A stretch of 64,000 bases of DNA from assembly GCF_958295425.1 (NCBI RefSeq), contig NC_081150.1:6757001-6821000 (forward strand), in the 5' to 3' direction. Below the pieces are notes generated by a model. The model was not told the origin of the DNA, did no database searches, and was given only the letters and a program-made list of their open reading frames with translations. Each line of letters begins with the position of its first letter. The first letter of the stretch is position 1. Shown one piece after another: positions 49,635 through 61,447 of this stretch. The position numbers and the translations under genes were made by a program. This DNA is from Solea solea (Eukaryota > Chordata > Actinopteri > Pleuronectiformes > Soleidae).

Positions 49635-49669
49635 GGGTGGGACAGAAGTATCTGTTATCTGTCCCACCC
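49635..49669. repeat. 12-bp perfect hairpin
   Basis: gggtgggacaga and tctgtcccaccc are exact inverted copies separated by 11 bases. The stem is too short for a typical pre-microRNA; it may be a relic of an inverted-repeat element. Confidence 0.6.
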
Positions 49670-51592
49670 TGTGAATGTGAAGTTAATTTTGTTAGTGTGA
49701 AGGAAAAAGAGAGGACTGCAGCATTATGAATATTTCAGACTGTTTCTCAGTGCCCAGCTGTGCTTTCATTACTGATTATAATTATCAGTTTCAAACTTAA
49801 TCTTCTTTATCTTCATGTTTGGGTGTTCTTTTGTTTTGTTTAGTTTTTTTGCATAATATATTTGATCCTTGTAGTACAGTCACCAGCCACTTATCAGGTG
49901 CCCTGTGTACCCAATAAAGTGATAGAGAGATTGTAGTGAGACATTAATTATAGAGGAACATGAATTAGTAGCTGAAGCCAAATCACTAGAGATAAGAGTT
50001 GGCCTAACAAATTAGAAAATGTGCCACCGGGATAGTTGCTTAAAAATGTACCCAGTAATACTGCACCAAAGCTTAGTTACCATAATATTTATATTTTCAC
50101 TTTTGCATAAAAGGCTCCGTTCTAAATTAACTTAGTGGTTATTCCAAAGCCACAGTGTGGTATCTGTGTCACGGAGGTGAGGACACTAACAATGGATGTT
50201 ACTAAGCAACAGCCAAACAGTTAATTAATCAGACAACGTGGAGAATAGATTTTTAGAGGTTTTTTTTTTAGAATCATTAGCAGATAATTACAGCACTAAT
50301 AAGAACAATAAGACACTGAGACATGAATAATGCTAAAGTGGGATGAGCTTGATGAATTGAATCAATTAAAACTCACTTCAAACAGACAGTGAGCTCATTC
50401 AGTCAGTGTCTCTGAACAGCATCACACAGGTAATGAAGTATTCTGATTATTATGAACCACAAAGTGCCTAGAGTTTAACCTGACACACACTGTAATGACA
50501 AAATATTGTTGTGCACACCTGTGTTACTGTGTCGGGACATTACTATACATTACTTTCCTGATATTACCAGCGACTTGTGCTAAATATCAGCATATATTGT
50601 AGGTTTAGAAGCTACAGCATATTCTTCTCTTGTATAAATTCATATAACCATGCAGGGTGGAGGTTTTAAAGAAAATCTGTTGTGTAAATGAACATGGGTA
50701 CAATATACATCATTTGAATAGAGATGTATTTTCCATTTAGAGTGCATAGAGCGCCACACATGAATCTCTCTCTCTGTGTCATGTTTTTCTCTCGCTCCTG
50801 TTGCTCCTATAATTGCATTTGCAAACATATTTGTCAGAAAGATAAAGTTGGTATTTGAAAGCTTTCAAGGGCTTACAATAGATCTCATTAGATGGCTGGC
50901 AGCTGCGAGGGCAGATGATCTAATGTGGAGTTCAAAAATGCAAATAACAACAATACCTCAACACAGCGAGAGTCAGACGGAGAGAACACGTTGGTAAATT
51001 TGACACAAATCTCTGATAAGCAGTGAATTGCTGAGTATTGGCCATTGGAATGCAGATTGCAGACTCGTGTATTCTATAAAACCACCATAAACCACCATAT
51101 TCTCTCTAAAGCCTGGAGTGAAACCCTATAAAAAAACCTGTGTTTTTCCTTCTATTACATGTCAAGAAATATCTGCTGTAGAAAATGTCAGAGACAAGGT
51201 TTATTGAAGACATGCTTGAGCATCACATCACATGAGTTAAATTCACTGACAGCTTGTTAATATAATAAAACCAACGTTCAGTCACATCATTCTAATCCAG
51301 TTTCCAACGATCACAGAATTCCACAGACATAAAAACAACAAAGCTAGTGGTGCCCTGACACTGTTGCTGCATCTGCTGTCCCCAGTCTGGTGCTCCTATC
51401 CTTATCCTAGTAGCCTTGTGTTCTGTTTCCTGTTTTATTTTGAAATAATTACCATTGCCTCTCGTTTCAGTGTCTGCTTCCTGTAAAGTTTTCCTCCTCT
51501 GTGATTACCTGCTGATGTGTTTCACCTGTTCATCGTTATCCCTCCACCTGTGTATAGCCTGCGTTTGCTGTGTCTGCAGCCAGTTCATCAGG

Positions 51593-51617
51593 TCTAGTCA
51601 AGATGAACTTGACTAGA
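51593..51617. repeat. 10-bp perfect hairpin
   Basis: tctagtcaag, loop atgaa, cttgactaga. It sits at the edge of repeat-like DNA (51395-51590). Confidence 0.6.
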
Positions 51618-53332
51618 CTGGACACAGTGCACACAAAACTCACTTGTTTTGATTTATTTTAATTTTATTTTACCTTTATTTTACCAGGCAAAACTATAAG
51701 AGCAACTTCTTATTTACAATGTTGGCCATGGAAACTTAAAAACTGTGTCATATTTTGGTCAAACATGTACAAGTGCCACTAAAAATCACCTTAAATGACC
51801 TTTAAAAGAGATAAAATCATCCTGTTTGAGATTCAAATGTAACACCAGCTAATACGGTGTGGGAGAGACATAGATTTGGATCACAGTCTGTCCATGTGTT
51901 GGTCTGTCCACCACAATATGATCCAAACTGACCTGGGATGGATTGCAGTGACATTTTGCTCACACTTTCATTGTTCCAATGAAACTTGTATCTGCTGTAT
52001 ATTCTCACAGTTATCTCGTCAACATTTGAAAATCTACACGGGTCATTGTGGACCAGTAAGTGCCCTTGCCCTTGTTTAAGATCAGTTACTAGTAGCCTTT
52101 TGACCTCTTTTGTTGCCACTGTTCAGCCTGATAATCTTCTCATCAAGTATTATCAACTCTATCTCCTGTTCTTTGACTTAGGGTTTATTGTACACGAACA
52201 ACTGTTTGTAGCTTGCACTCTTATTTTCCCCTTGCTGTAGTATTTTATTTATGATTGTACATCACAAAAAATGAAATCGAAAAGTGCTATACAAATAAAC
52301 TTTACTTAACTCCTTAAGGAAAGAGTGAGGAGAGGGATCTTCAGCTGCAAAATGCAACTTCACCAATGGATCATGCTAAATTTGACACAATGTACCTTTA
52401 AATGGAAACAACATAAAATCTACTTGATTAACTTAAGGGCAAGTACATTTTACTTGATAGTAGTGAGGTAGCATTTCTTATTTGACTTTAATGAGGTAAC
52501 ATTTAGATAAGTGGTAAGTAAATCTTACTTAATTTTGGGAACTAGGCTCTCGCTGATATTGCTGCAGGAAAAATAATTTAAAAATATATTTTGAGGAATA
52601 AAAAGCATATTTTTACGAGGATTTCGTTAAATTAATTGCTCAAGTCCTTTTTTTCTCAGTGTACTGTACCATCCCGAAATATGTTTAGCGTGTGCAGCCA
52701 ACCGTTGAGCAGCAGTCAGGATGGGCTTCAGGGAAAACTGATGGCTCCACAGATCAAAGCATTACACCATATCCCACCTGCCTGTCAAAGGTGGTCAGAC
52801 AAAGGAAATGAATACAGAGAGAACAAAATGAAGGCGAGGAGAACGATGGAGGAGATGTGTTATCTGTGTTTACTTTTGATGAAGGAAACACAATAACAGA
52901 GGGTGGCTGGTACTGCTGCTGCTGCTCCTGTGTGTGTGTGTGTGTGTGTGTGTTTTAAGCAGCTGTCTGCATCTGTGAGGAGATACTGTGGGGCTGTGTG
53001 AGAATAAATTTAACCTCAGGCTAAATTTAATTTCCTTTGAAAGAGGGGAATGAATAGCACATTATTCTGTTTTTCTGTCTTCTATGTGTGATTGGCTGTG
53101 ACTTATTGGAAGAAGGCTGAGTGATGTTGGAACATATTGGCACAAATGTTTCATATTTCATAATGTTGACAATGTGAGGGCAACGATTTACAGTACATGG
53201 ATATTTTTATTTTTCTCATGCAGTGTAGAAATCTTTCATACACATCACTGGCTTTTTTTTTTGCTTGTGTACATTATTGCCGGAGTGAAAACAAAGACTT
53301 GCTATAGGTTTACAGTGCAAAATAGAATATTC

Positions 53333-53338
53333 TTTATT
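53333..53338 (-). other. slc23a4: Candidate slc23a4-like polyadenylation signal
   Basis: TTTATT on the plus strand, AATAAA on the minus strand, about 80 bases beyond the stop codon. It implies a very short 3' UTR. Confidence 0.5.
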
Positions 53339-53418
53339 CAATTATTTAGAGCCATGAATGTCTTTAGCAATGACCTGGAGACTTTATATTTTACTATAAA
53401 CAACCTCGACTTCACACG

Positions 53419-56400
53419 TTATAGAGCAGCTTCATCGGTGACCTTGGCGCTGTGCTTAGGTGATATAGTGTCATCAGGCATTTCTTGAGGTCTGGGGTCT
53501 TGCCATGGGCAGAAAGGGATGTAGCGAACCCAAGACTGGGATGCAAGGCATGAGGTTATGCCAAAGGGAAGATCGTACACCTGCCCAGTCATCAACGTGC
53601 TGCTACAGTCCTCATGATGCTCTTTGCCCCAGGCTAAGAGACCACGCTCACGTTTGGTCCCTAAATGGTATCAAAACAGATGGTTACAGAAGTGGTTAAC
53701 GTATATCCAGGGTCAAAAACAATTGTGCAAAAAAATGTGCAAAGATGTTACTTCTGCAGTGGAAGTTTGAATTTGGCTGAGGCAGCCTAAAGATTATGGC
53801 TTAATTCAAGTGCTCTCCAAAACTACTATGAAAATCAAATGACTTCAGGGCATATCACACAGAGTTAGAATCAGCATAAAAGGAAAAGTATTTTCTGTTT
53901 ATACAAAGCTAACAGAAATATGTCTCTTCTTCCCATGTGTGTGTGTATTTTCTCCGGGTTCTCCAGTTTCCTCCCACACTCCAAAAACATGCAGAGGTTA
54001 ACAGGACACTCTAAATTGACAGTAGGTGTAAGAGTGAATTGTGGTAGAGGATGAATGAATGAATATTCCATCTCTGTCTGTATCATAAAAAAGTCATTTT
54101 GGAGATAAAAATGTTAACATGAGCTCAGATCATAGTTCCCTTTAGAAGCAGGTGACTGATTTTAAAAATGGTACTGTATTCACTTTTGCTAATTTTAGAG
54201 ATTCTGTTTAATTAAGCCCCTGTGAATTCATCCAAAAGGAAAATATTTTCTACCAGTGTTTGGACACTTTTGTTATTAGAAAACAATCATTGCATAAATC
54301 ATCAATCATCAATAAATCATTGCAAATGAGTCCTACTCAAGAGAGGAGAAGTTGCACACACAGCACATAATTGTCTGCAATGAATGTCAAATTCACTTGA
54401 ATTCAGCTTACCAGGAATTGTGTTATCAAGAAAGAAACCAAGGAACCCTCCAACAAACATATTGGTGGTCAGCAATACCTGCAACACTTGGTCCACCTCG
54501 GTCACACCTGAGTCACACACAAAGGGACAAGAGAGAAAAGTATCTGGAGACGCTGTGTCTTCTGTGCCACTTCCTGTTTAATTTTGAAACTTACATTCTT
54601 TGCTTGTTGAATATATATTAATTTCCTGACCTTGTTCCACTTCCACCAGCTTGACTACATGCCCCACCTTGATAATTAGTCTCACCTGTGTTCATTAGTC
54701 TCGCTTACACACAGTATTTAGTCTCTTCTCTTCACTCACCTGACAGCACTCCACTGTTTTTCTTGTTGGTATTCAGTGTTTTTCTTTTGTTGATTTGACT
54801 CTGCTTTCACCGCAACTTCTGACTGCTTGCTTGTATACTGAACCATTTTTTTAACCAGTAAATGATTGTTGTTTCCTGCTTTTGAGTCAACTTCCTGTCC
54901 CAGTTGCTTACGACAGAACAGAATGGGCCCCTTGCACAGCAGCCATTTTGCCATTTCATGTTTTAGCAGGTGTTTAACACTGGCTCTGCTCAGCTCATGT
55001 AAATCAGGACAGTGTGACAGCGAACCAGCATGTAGCCTCAAAGTGAGGAATCAGTCATTTGATTTTTTTACACCAAAATGGCTGCTGCATGTGGAAAGGG
55101 CCCATTAAAATAATGTCTGAGGTGAAATGTAATGTACTTGTCGTTATTTACCAGTTTTTATGAAATCTGGATTCTTCATTATCCAGTTTGGAATGACAAG
55201 TCCACAGAACATGGAAAACCCAAAAACAAAGATATTCCTCGTGGAGTTCATGTCTGTGGACTGTAAAATGAGACGTGTCAACAAAGCAGTGTGCAAGCGT
55301 TTGGAGTGCCATGAACAAAATTGTAATGATTTGCTCTTGTTTTACCTGTAAATTAGCAATTCCAGCAGCAGTAATGACTCCAAACATGATCAGGAACATG
55401 CCTCCAATCACTGGGAGGGGAATGGTTGTGAAAACAGCTCCTATTTTACCCAGCATTCCCAACAGAATCATGAAAACTCCACATAAGAAAATCACAGTTC
55501 GACTGCCCACCTGTCACACAAAAGACCTGACAGCTCATTTTCAACTGGAACTTTTCTTTTAACTTTGCTTTACTGTATGCACCTTACCTTTGTAATACCG
55601 AGGGCTGCCACATTCTCACTATATGAAGTAGTGCCATTGCCTGTGCCGAAAGCCCCTGCCAGCAAACAGCCAAGCCCTTCAACACCAATGCCGCGATTGA
55701 TGGCATGCTTGGGGGGCGGCGGTGCCCCCGACAGCTTGGCACATGCGTGGTAATCACCCACAGACTCTGCCATGGAGCATATGATCCCAGCCATGATGCC
55801 AAACACACCGGCCAGGCTTACAGTCGGTATTCCCCACTGACCTGAATCACAATCCAGTGATTATGAACGCTCACATAAAAGCTGTTCTTTGAAAGTGTTG
55901 TTTTCTTATGAACTCACCAGGATAGGGAACTCTGAACCAGGAGGCCTCATTGATCACGTTACCCTTCACATCAGTGCGGGCCAGGTAGCCGTACTGAGCC
56001 GGATCCGATGGTAGGACATCGTAGATGGTGAGGATGTAACACAGTAACCATGAGACGGCAATGCCCAGCAGAATCTAATCAATATCACATCCGTGTCACA
56101 ATTAAAAGGCATACAATTCAAGAATTGACAAATAATAATGGTGCATAACTTCTGTTGTTTCTTCTTCTTGTTAATGTTATTATTTAGCCTCTGTTTGGTC
56201 TTTGTGAAGAGACGGGAAAGTTACATTGTCACTGTTTTAAAGTGTTATAGTCAAGACCTTTGCCAGCAATATGATATTTTACAATATCTGAATGTGAACT
56301 ATCATGAGGAATGATAACTACAAAACACTTACTGGCATTATTTGGAAGATGTAGAACTTTGTGGTGTGCAGTTTCTTTCTTCTGCTGTACACAGGAACAG

Positions 56401-59400
56401 GGATTGGCACGGAAAGAAGGTACTGGGAGAACAGGATGATCAGCACAGTGGTCCTGCATGTAGAATGAGGATGTTCACACAGAAGACTAAAACAGACCAA
56501 TTTACACTGCAGAGAACTCAGAAATGAAGGTAGATGCTACAGCTGAGAATAGAGCAGCCATGTCCAAAGTCTGGCCCACGGGCCGTCAGATTTTATTCAG
56601 GTTGCAGCTTCAGTTTTATAATGTTTATTTAGGACTAGGGATGGACTCAGATGGTAAGGCATTGCACTCTAAAACCAGAGTTAAGGGTTCTTGTTCTCTC
56701 CGTGACTTACAGATAAATTAATTTAACACTTGCTTTGTTATCTGACTCCAGATGTGAAAGAAAGGCAGAATTAAATGAATGAAGGGACCAGTGACCCCCC
56801 TGGAATCTTCAATGTTTGGACACTCCTGGTTTAGAGGCATTCCCCATGAAAAAAACCCTGTTAAATCTCTGTTTCAAACAGGGTTTTTACTAGTGGGAAT
56901 GTGTTTAAATGACTTTCACTCCTACGTTAAATGACTCTGCTGTTTCTATCAGCATCAGTGACAACGTAAGGCCTGGGTGAACACACTGATTGATTCTGTG
57001 TCTGCTCTATTTTTGCAAACGGTGCACCACTCAAAGCATAACACCATGCTAGGATTAATGTTTGTAGCTGCCCTTACATTTTACACTGAAAATCATTTAT
57101 TTGATCAGCTGCATCATCTAAACCAGTGATTCCTAAAATGAGGTATTTTGGGGTCAAATGTCTGAAGGGGTACGGGACTGTGACAAGTTTGGGAACCACA
57201 GATCTAAATCAATTAAAAGAGAGACCAAAAAGATGTAATAGTGACAACTATAACTTTATCAAGGGCTATGGTGTTGTTGTTTTTTATTTATTTCTTTATG
57301 CACGGGTGAAAAACCCCAACAGTGCAGAACAATCACTGTGTTATATGTCTTCTCTCAACAGCCTCATCCTTCGTATACCTGCTTATCTCAGTGTGAAAAA
57401 GGGTTTACATACATCGCAGATATGCCCCAGTGACTGCCAGTCTTTTCTCCGGCTGAGTCGTACAGTGACAGACCTATGAGAGAGATGGTGGGGGCGATGG
57501 TTAACGGGCCAATGAAGCGCATCAGGAAACCTATGAGGCCAGAGAAGCCCACGATGATCTGGAGGAGAGAGGCCACCATGATAGAGCCCTGCAACTGACA
57601 GGAGCACAATAATGGACACCATTAGCATCAGTATCATTAGTCTTCCTTAAAGTTTATGGCTTTTTATTACATTAACATAAATTACACATCATTGTGGTTT
57701 GATGAGGTATTGACACATTGGGAATTCCATTTCCATAAACCAGCCTGAGGCACGGACACTTTCTCTCACAGAAACTTTTGCTGCCTGCAGGGACAGAAGG
57801 AAACTTTTGACTAACTTAACAAAAGGCCAACCTATTAAAATCTATGCATAAGTCTCTTATATCTTTAGTATATTTGCAGCTTTTTCCACCAAACTGAAAT
57901 TGTAAACCATGTTCTCTTCTGCACCAAAGTCCAGAGAGAAAAACAGCATTTTTGCTTGCAGGGACTCATGAGTTACTGGTCTAAGTTTGTGTCATTTTGG
58001 TAAATCTGAGCAAAGAATTTCAAACAGCAAAGTGACAACATGACATATATTCATATACTTATTTATAGACGCAGCTGTGGAATAATAACTCCTGTGTACC
58101 AATCACACATTGTCTCTGTGGTATTAGGTGTTGGATAGGAAGCAGGAAAGACTGTCCAATGGTGAGAAAATGTGTTACTGTAATTGAGTAGGTTTTTTGT
58201 GTACTGTAAAGTCATTTTTAAATGTTGTAATTTTACTTTTACTTGAGTATGTTTTCTTTGGAAGTACTGTACTTCGCTACGTTTCAAATCACATCCGTTA
58301 TTGGGGAAGAAAATGTTGGCCTGAATTTAAATTAAAGGTTCCTTTTTTTTTTTCTTTACATATTTTATTTTGTCAGTACTTTAATTTGTAAAGGTTTGCC
58401 TTTAATTAAAAACAATTCATTTGAGATTTCTGTCCCCTTGTCCTTTTTGCACGACACTAGAAAGAACCCCAAGTAACTTTTACTCTAAGTAGATTTCAAA
58501 CAAAGTACTTTTTTTTTTACTTAGACAAGTACTTTTACTTGTACATGAGGAAAAATGTATCAAAAATAGTGTTACTTTTACTTGTGTTTACCAGTGTTGA
58601 TAATGTGTCAATAGCTCCTACAACCATACTTAAAACCTGAACCATCTATTTGAATCCCTAACAGATCAATGAATGGCACTAAATTGATGGCTCACTGTTC
58701 TCATGCGTGTCTGCCACACTTCTACAAATTCAGGCGACGAGGTGTTGACCAGAGTGGCGTTCTGAGTCCAAGCTGGACACTTCCATTCTGGCATCGACAA
58801 CAGGGCCATGACAGGTGTCACCAGGGAAAATGTCCCACCCTGTATGATGGGAAGCCTTCAGGAAAGAAAACATGCACGCAAATATTGATTAGTTCAATAT
58901 AAAATCAGAAAAAAACATCCCATTTTGTGTTGAAATGATCGCAACAATCCAACATTTAGGTTTGGGTTTCTCACTCCAGGTCCTGGGGGGACACTGGCCT
59001 GCACTGCTCCAACACACCTGTTTCAAATAAACGGGTCGTTATCAGGCTTCAGCAGAGCTGACTAACGAGCTGCTCATTTGAATCAGGTGTGTTGGAACAG
59101 AGAAACATCTAAAACATATAAAAATAGCACATCATACTGACCTGACGCCAAATGTGACCTGCAGTATCGTGCACAAGCCAGAGACAAAGAAAATGGTGTT
59201 GATGAGTTGACTCTGTGTCAGGCTGTCATGCTGCAGACACAGGCCCTCTGACACAATGAGAGGGATGGAGATGATTCCACCAAATGCTGTCAGGTAATGC
59301 TGCGCAGGATGGAATCAATAACATGACAATGACAAAGAAAAGTGTTTGGTTTAACGAGTGTTACAGTTTCCATGTTTTTAATTTTATTTTTATACTATTT

Positions 59401-59907
59401 CACTATAAATGCGGGTTTTACAGTAAATTTAGAGTCAAGTCAATCTGAACGTTTCAATGATGACGCACCTGTATGGCCAGGAAGATACACAGATACCAGG
59501 GAGGAACATCAGTGACGCGATATGTTGGTTTATTTCTGTTGTCGTCTTCTATGGAGTCACTCACACTTAAGTTAAAAATCCTCTCTCTGGGTTGATCATT
59601 GACTTCATTTATCTGCCACATCGTATAAATAATAAAAAAACAAAAACAGAGAAGGTAGCAAAGGTTCACTCGGAGACATATGGTTATATAACACATATTT
59701 AATTTTTTTAAATATAGCCCATTACAGATCTGTTCAAAACGCAGAAAGAGAATTTCTTCCTAACTTGTTCAGCCTTAATCATTGTAACGCCACATATCTG
59801 GAAACAGATTAATCAGAAACTAATGGTGATAAATCATATGAACAAGAGTCAATACCAACATCAAAGGCAGGATTGTCAAGTCCGTTGCATCCCTTCACTG
59901 GAGCCAT
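53419..59907 (-). CDS. slc23a4: SLC23-family transporter, SLC23A4/SNBT1 nucleobase type
   Basis: Plasma-membrane sodium-dependent transporter of the nucleobase-ascorbate (NAT) family. It most resembles rodent SNBT1 (Slc23a4), which moves uracil, guanine, hypoxanthine and xanthine; the human counterpart is a pseudogene. Twelve exons: 59860-59907, 59469-59612, 59142-59299, 58696-58855, 57413-57594, 56333-56453, 55918-56074, 55588-55841, 55346-55510, 55152-55260, 54412-54507 and 53419-53660. All join in frame, with no breaks, for 611 residues. The start ([16 protein letters not shown]) uses a weak gttggt donor; an alternative ATG immediately before exon 2 would give MWQINEV. Key sites: Gln64-His65 in the first membrane helix, Glu349 in SMAESVGDY, and Glu399-Asn400 in [11 protein letters not shown]. 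Ascorbate carriers SVCT1/2 have Pro (SPNIG) where this has Glu, so nucleobase transport is inferred. The NAT signature Gly is Ala402. NAT and NTS sequons lie in the loop before helix 5. A hAT-like relic lies in the intron after exon 5. Confidence 0.92.
53938..54062 (+). repeat. Dispersed teleost repeat fragment
   Basis: Contains 'gtgtgtattttctccgggttctcc', 'tcctcccacactcc', 'aacatgcag' and 'acactctaaattgac'. These are the same ordered motifs as in the copy at 61448-61735. It lies in the last intron of the slc23a4-like gene. Confidence 0.6.
54581..54790. repeat. Probable dispersed repeat segment
   Basis: Pyrimidine-rich 'ttcctgttt...agtctcacctgtgttcattagtctc' text, similar in style to 51395-51590 and, in reverse, to 640-1190 and 3745-3915. 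Intronic in the slc23a4-like gene. The family is not identified. Confidence 0.35.
56555..56829. mobile_element. hAT-like relic in slc23a4-like intron
   Basis: The left end cagccatgtccaaagtctggcccacgggcc and the right end gtttggacactcctgg form the degraded inverted termini of the 'CAGGGATGTCCAAAC...GCCCGCGGGCC' type. No coding capacity. Confidence 0.5.
57124..57200. mobile_element. Short hAT-like relic
   Basis: The left end cagtgattcctaaa and the right end gtttgggaaccaca are imperfect inverted copies enclosing about 50 bases with 'ggggtacgg'. It is an internally deleted relic next to exon 5. Confidence 0.4.
58160..58590. repeat. 'acttttacttgagta' repeat
   Basis: Multiple acttttactt / aagtacttttact phrases spread over about 400 bases, the pattern of a common fish interspersed repeat. 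Intronic in the slc23a4-like gene. Confidence 0.5.
58967..59102. repeat. Interspersed repeat with aacacacctg ends
   Basis: Contains ctccaggtcctggggggacactgg, gctccaacacacctgtttcaaa and, in inverted sense, tttgaatcaggtgtgttggaac. The inner inverted copies (aacacacctg.../...caggtgtgtt) enclose about 50 bases. This is typical of a short nonautonomous element. Confidence 0.5.
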
Positions 59908-60248
59908 CGCGACCAAAACAATTGTGCAGGTCCCTTAACTCTTCTAACCACAGGTGGAATGAAAAGTAAAGACTGACATAAAGAGAGAAAGAGAGGAGAG
60001 AAGAGGGAGGTTAGGTCATCTTTGGTCCAATGGGGAATTCTTGTTTATCACCATGGGAGTTGTAAATGTATTACAAGGGAGGGGAAGAGCGTAATAACAT
60101 CATTCTTCAAGAAGATAAACAAAAGTCAAATAGTTTGTTTGATCAGAGGCTTTCACCTCAAACTGTCACATTCTGCTGACAGGAACGAGAACGGGGAAGG
60201 TTGTTAGACAAAGAGATGCAGACCTTGAAATACTGGCTGCTTCTTTCA

Positions 60249-60320
60249 CTTATATAATGAGGAGATGGAGAATCTGAAGATTTGATAAATGTGCCAAAGC
60301 ACTGAACTTACTGATAAGAT
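60249..60320 (-). promoter_or_regulatory. slc23a4: Putative slc23a4-like promoter: TATA box and GATA site
   Basis: On the minus strand a TATATAAG box reads from about 60257 to 60249, some 345 bases upstream of the first ATG. The plus strand shows ctgataagata at 60311-60321, a GATA-factor site about 60 bases further upstream. Rodent SNBT1 is an intestinal transporter, and GATA factors drive gut genes, so the pairing is suggestive only. A second untranslated exon may exist between TATA and ATG. Confidence 0.3.
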
Positions 60321-60781
60321 AGCAACATGGTCAGCTGTTGTGCTTCCTGTTGTCCCTGTGGGTTTTTGACTTGATATCAGGTGAGTAACTCTGACTCACT
60401 CACTCCCTTGTGCACAACAGCTCCTCTATTCTCACTTATTTCGATTGCTGTGACGACAGTGGAGATACATGTGGAGATACACGTGGAGATTACCTCATTC
60501 AATTCTTGGGTGTGGACGTGTTAACATTTTGGTGTCAACAGTTTCGGGGCAAGTTTGGCAATATTAAGTTCCTGATTCCCTGCACCTGCAGTCACCTGCA
60601 TGGGCTTTATAGGTTTATTTCCAGTGAAGAGACTTGCATCCTTCATAGTCGAGATTAGGCATTCTTCCTAGCATACTGGGAATGGAATGCTGATGAAAAG
60701 GAACAAGCTTGCAAGTGTGTGTCACTGTGTCACTGATTAACTGACAGTTGCTGCCTAACCAGGGCTCACCAGATCCTCACT

Positions 60782-61292
60782 GACCACACCCACCCCCACC
60801 ATGGACTGTTCTCCCTGCTGGCGTCTGGCAGGAGGTTCCGCAGCATCCGCTGCAGAACAAACAGACTCAAGAACAGTTACTTTCCGCTGGCCATCAGACT
60901 GCTAAATTCCAAATAACAATTTAGCAGTCACCCCCCCCCCCCCCCACACACACACTATCTGTGCAATATTTAACTGTTTTTTTCTTTTTTTCTTTTCATA
61001 TTGCTGCTACAGTTTCATTCCTGTTTTTCTTTTTGCACTACGTTTATATTTATTTATATTCAATAAAAACACTTACTTATTTTTTTTTTTATTAATCATA
61101 GTTAGGCTGAAGAGTTAGATACATGTATAGACATTTACAGTAAGATAAAAGACATTTCCCATCAAAACTCAGAAGTGACAAAATTCAATGCTGTGTGTTG
61201 GTTCCTTATCTGCTGCCAAGCAACGAAATTTCGTTGCCAGTTTTCACTGCTGTGTTTTCTGTGCAATGACAATAAAAGGAAGTCTAAGTCTA
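60782..61292 (+). mobile_element. LINE 3' end (L2/CR1-like), with last ORF2 codons
   Basis: From 60782 to 60916 one frame reads 44 codons and a stop, with the pattern LFSLLASGRRFRSIRCRTNR then LAIRLLNSK. This C-terminal pattern is typical of fish LINE reverse transcriptase ORFs. A 3' UTR follows, with aacgaaatttcgttgcc and a terminal gcaatgacaataaaaggaagtctaagtcta whose short tandem end is typical of L2-type elements. Only the 5'-truncated tail is present, and a C15 run interrupts it just after the stop. Confidence 0.65.
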
Positions 61293-61447
61293 TATGTCAA
61301 CTTGGTCGACGAGAGATGCAAATACTTTCATTTTCATTTCATTATATTTTGTACCTGCAACTTCTAGCATGTTAGCTGTCATTAAAGTAAAGTCAGCTAA
61401 CAAACAGCCATTACAGCTTAATATTGAACTGATATTGGTGTTTATGT

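Larger units (their letters stand above)
46821..53332. other. Intergenic DNA between gpcpd1 and slc23a4-like
   Basis: No exon could be supported. It contains an (ATT/ATC)n block at 46999-47065, a CpG-richer patch at 48170-48740 ending in a promoter-like motif cluster, a 12-bp hairpin at 49635-49669, a relic of the 'ccactt-at-aggt...cccaataaagtg' repeat at about 49876-49923, LINE/SINE tail-like DNA at 51655-51740 and 52255-52320, and (CTG)n/(TG)n at about 52915-52952. A POU/homeobox-like AT-rich patch sits at 50850-50980. Confidence 0.5.

Noticed and set aside
49635..49669. Possible microRNA precursor
   Set aside because: The stem is only 12 bp and the flanks do not pair, well short of a 22-nt mature duplex.
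59454..59696. Separate small gene starting upstream of the [10 protein letters not shown] segment
   Set aside because: This is exon 2 of the slc23a4-like gene read through its acceptor into the preceding intron.
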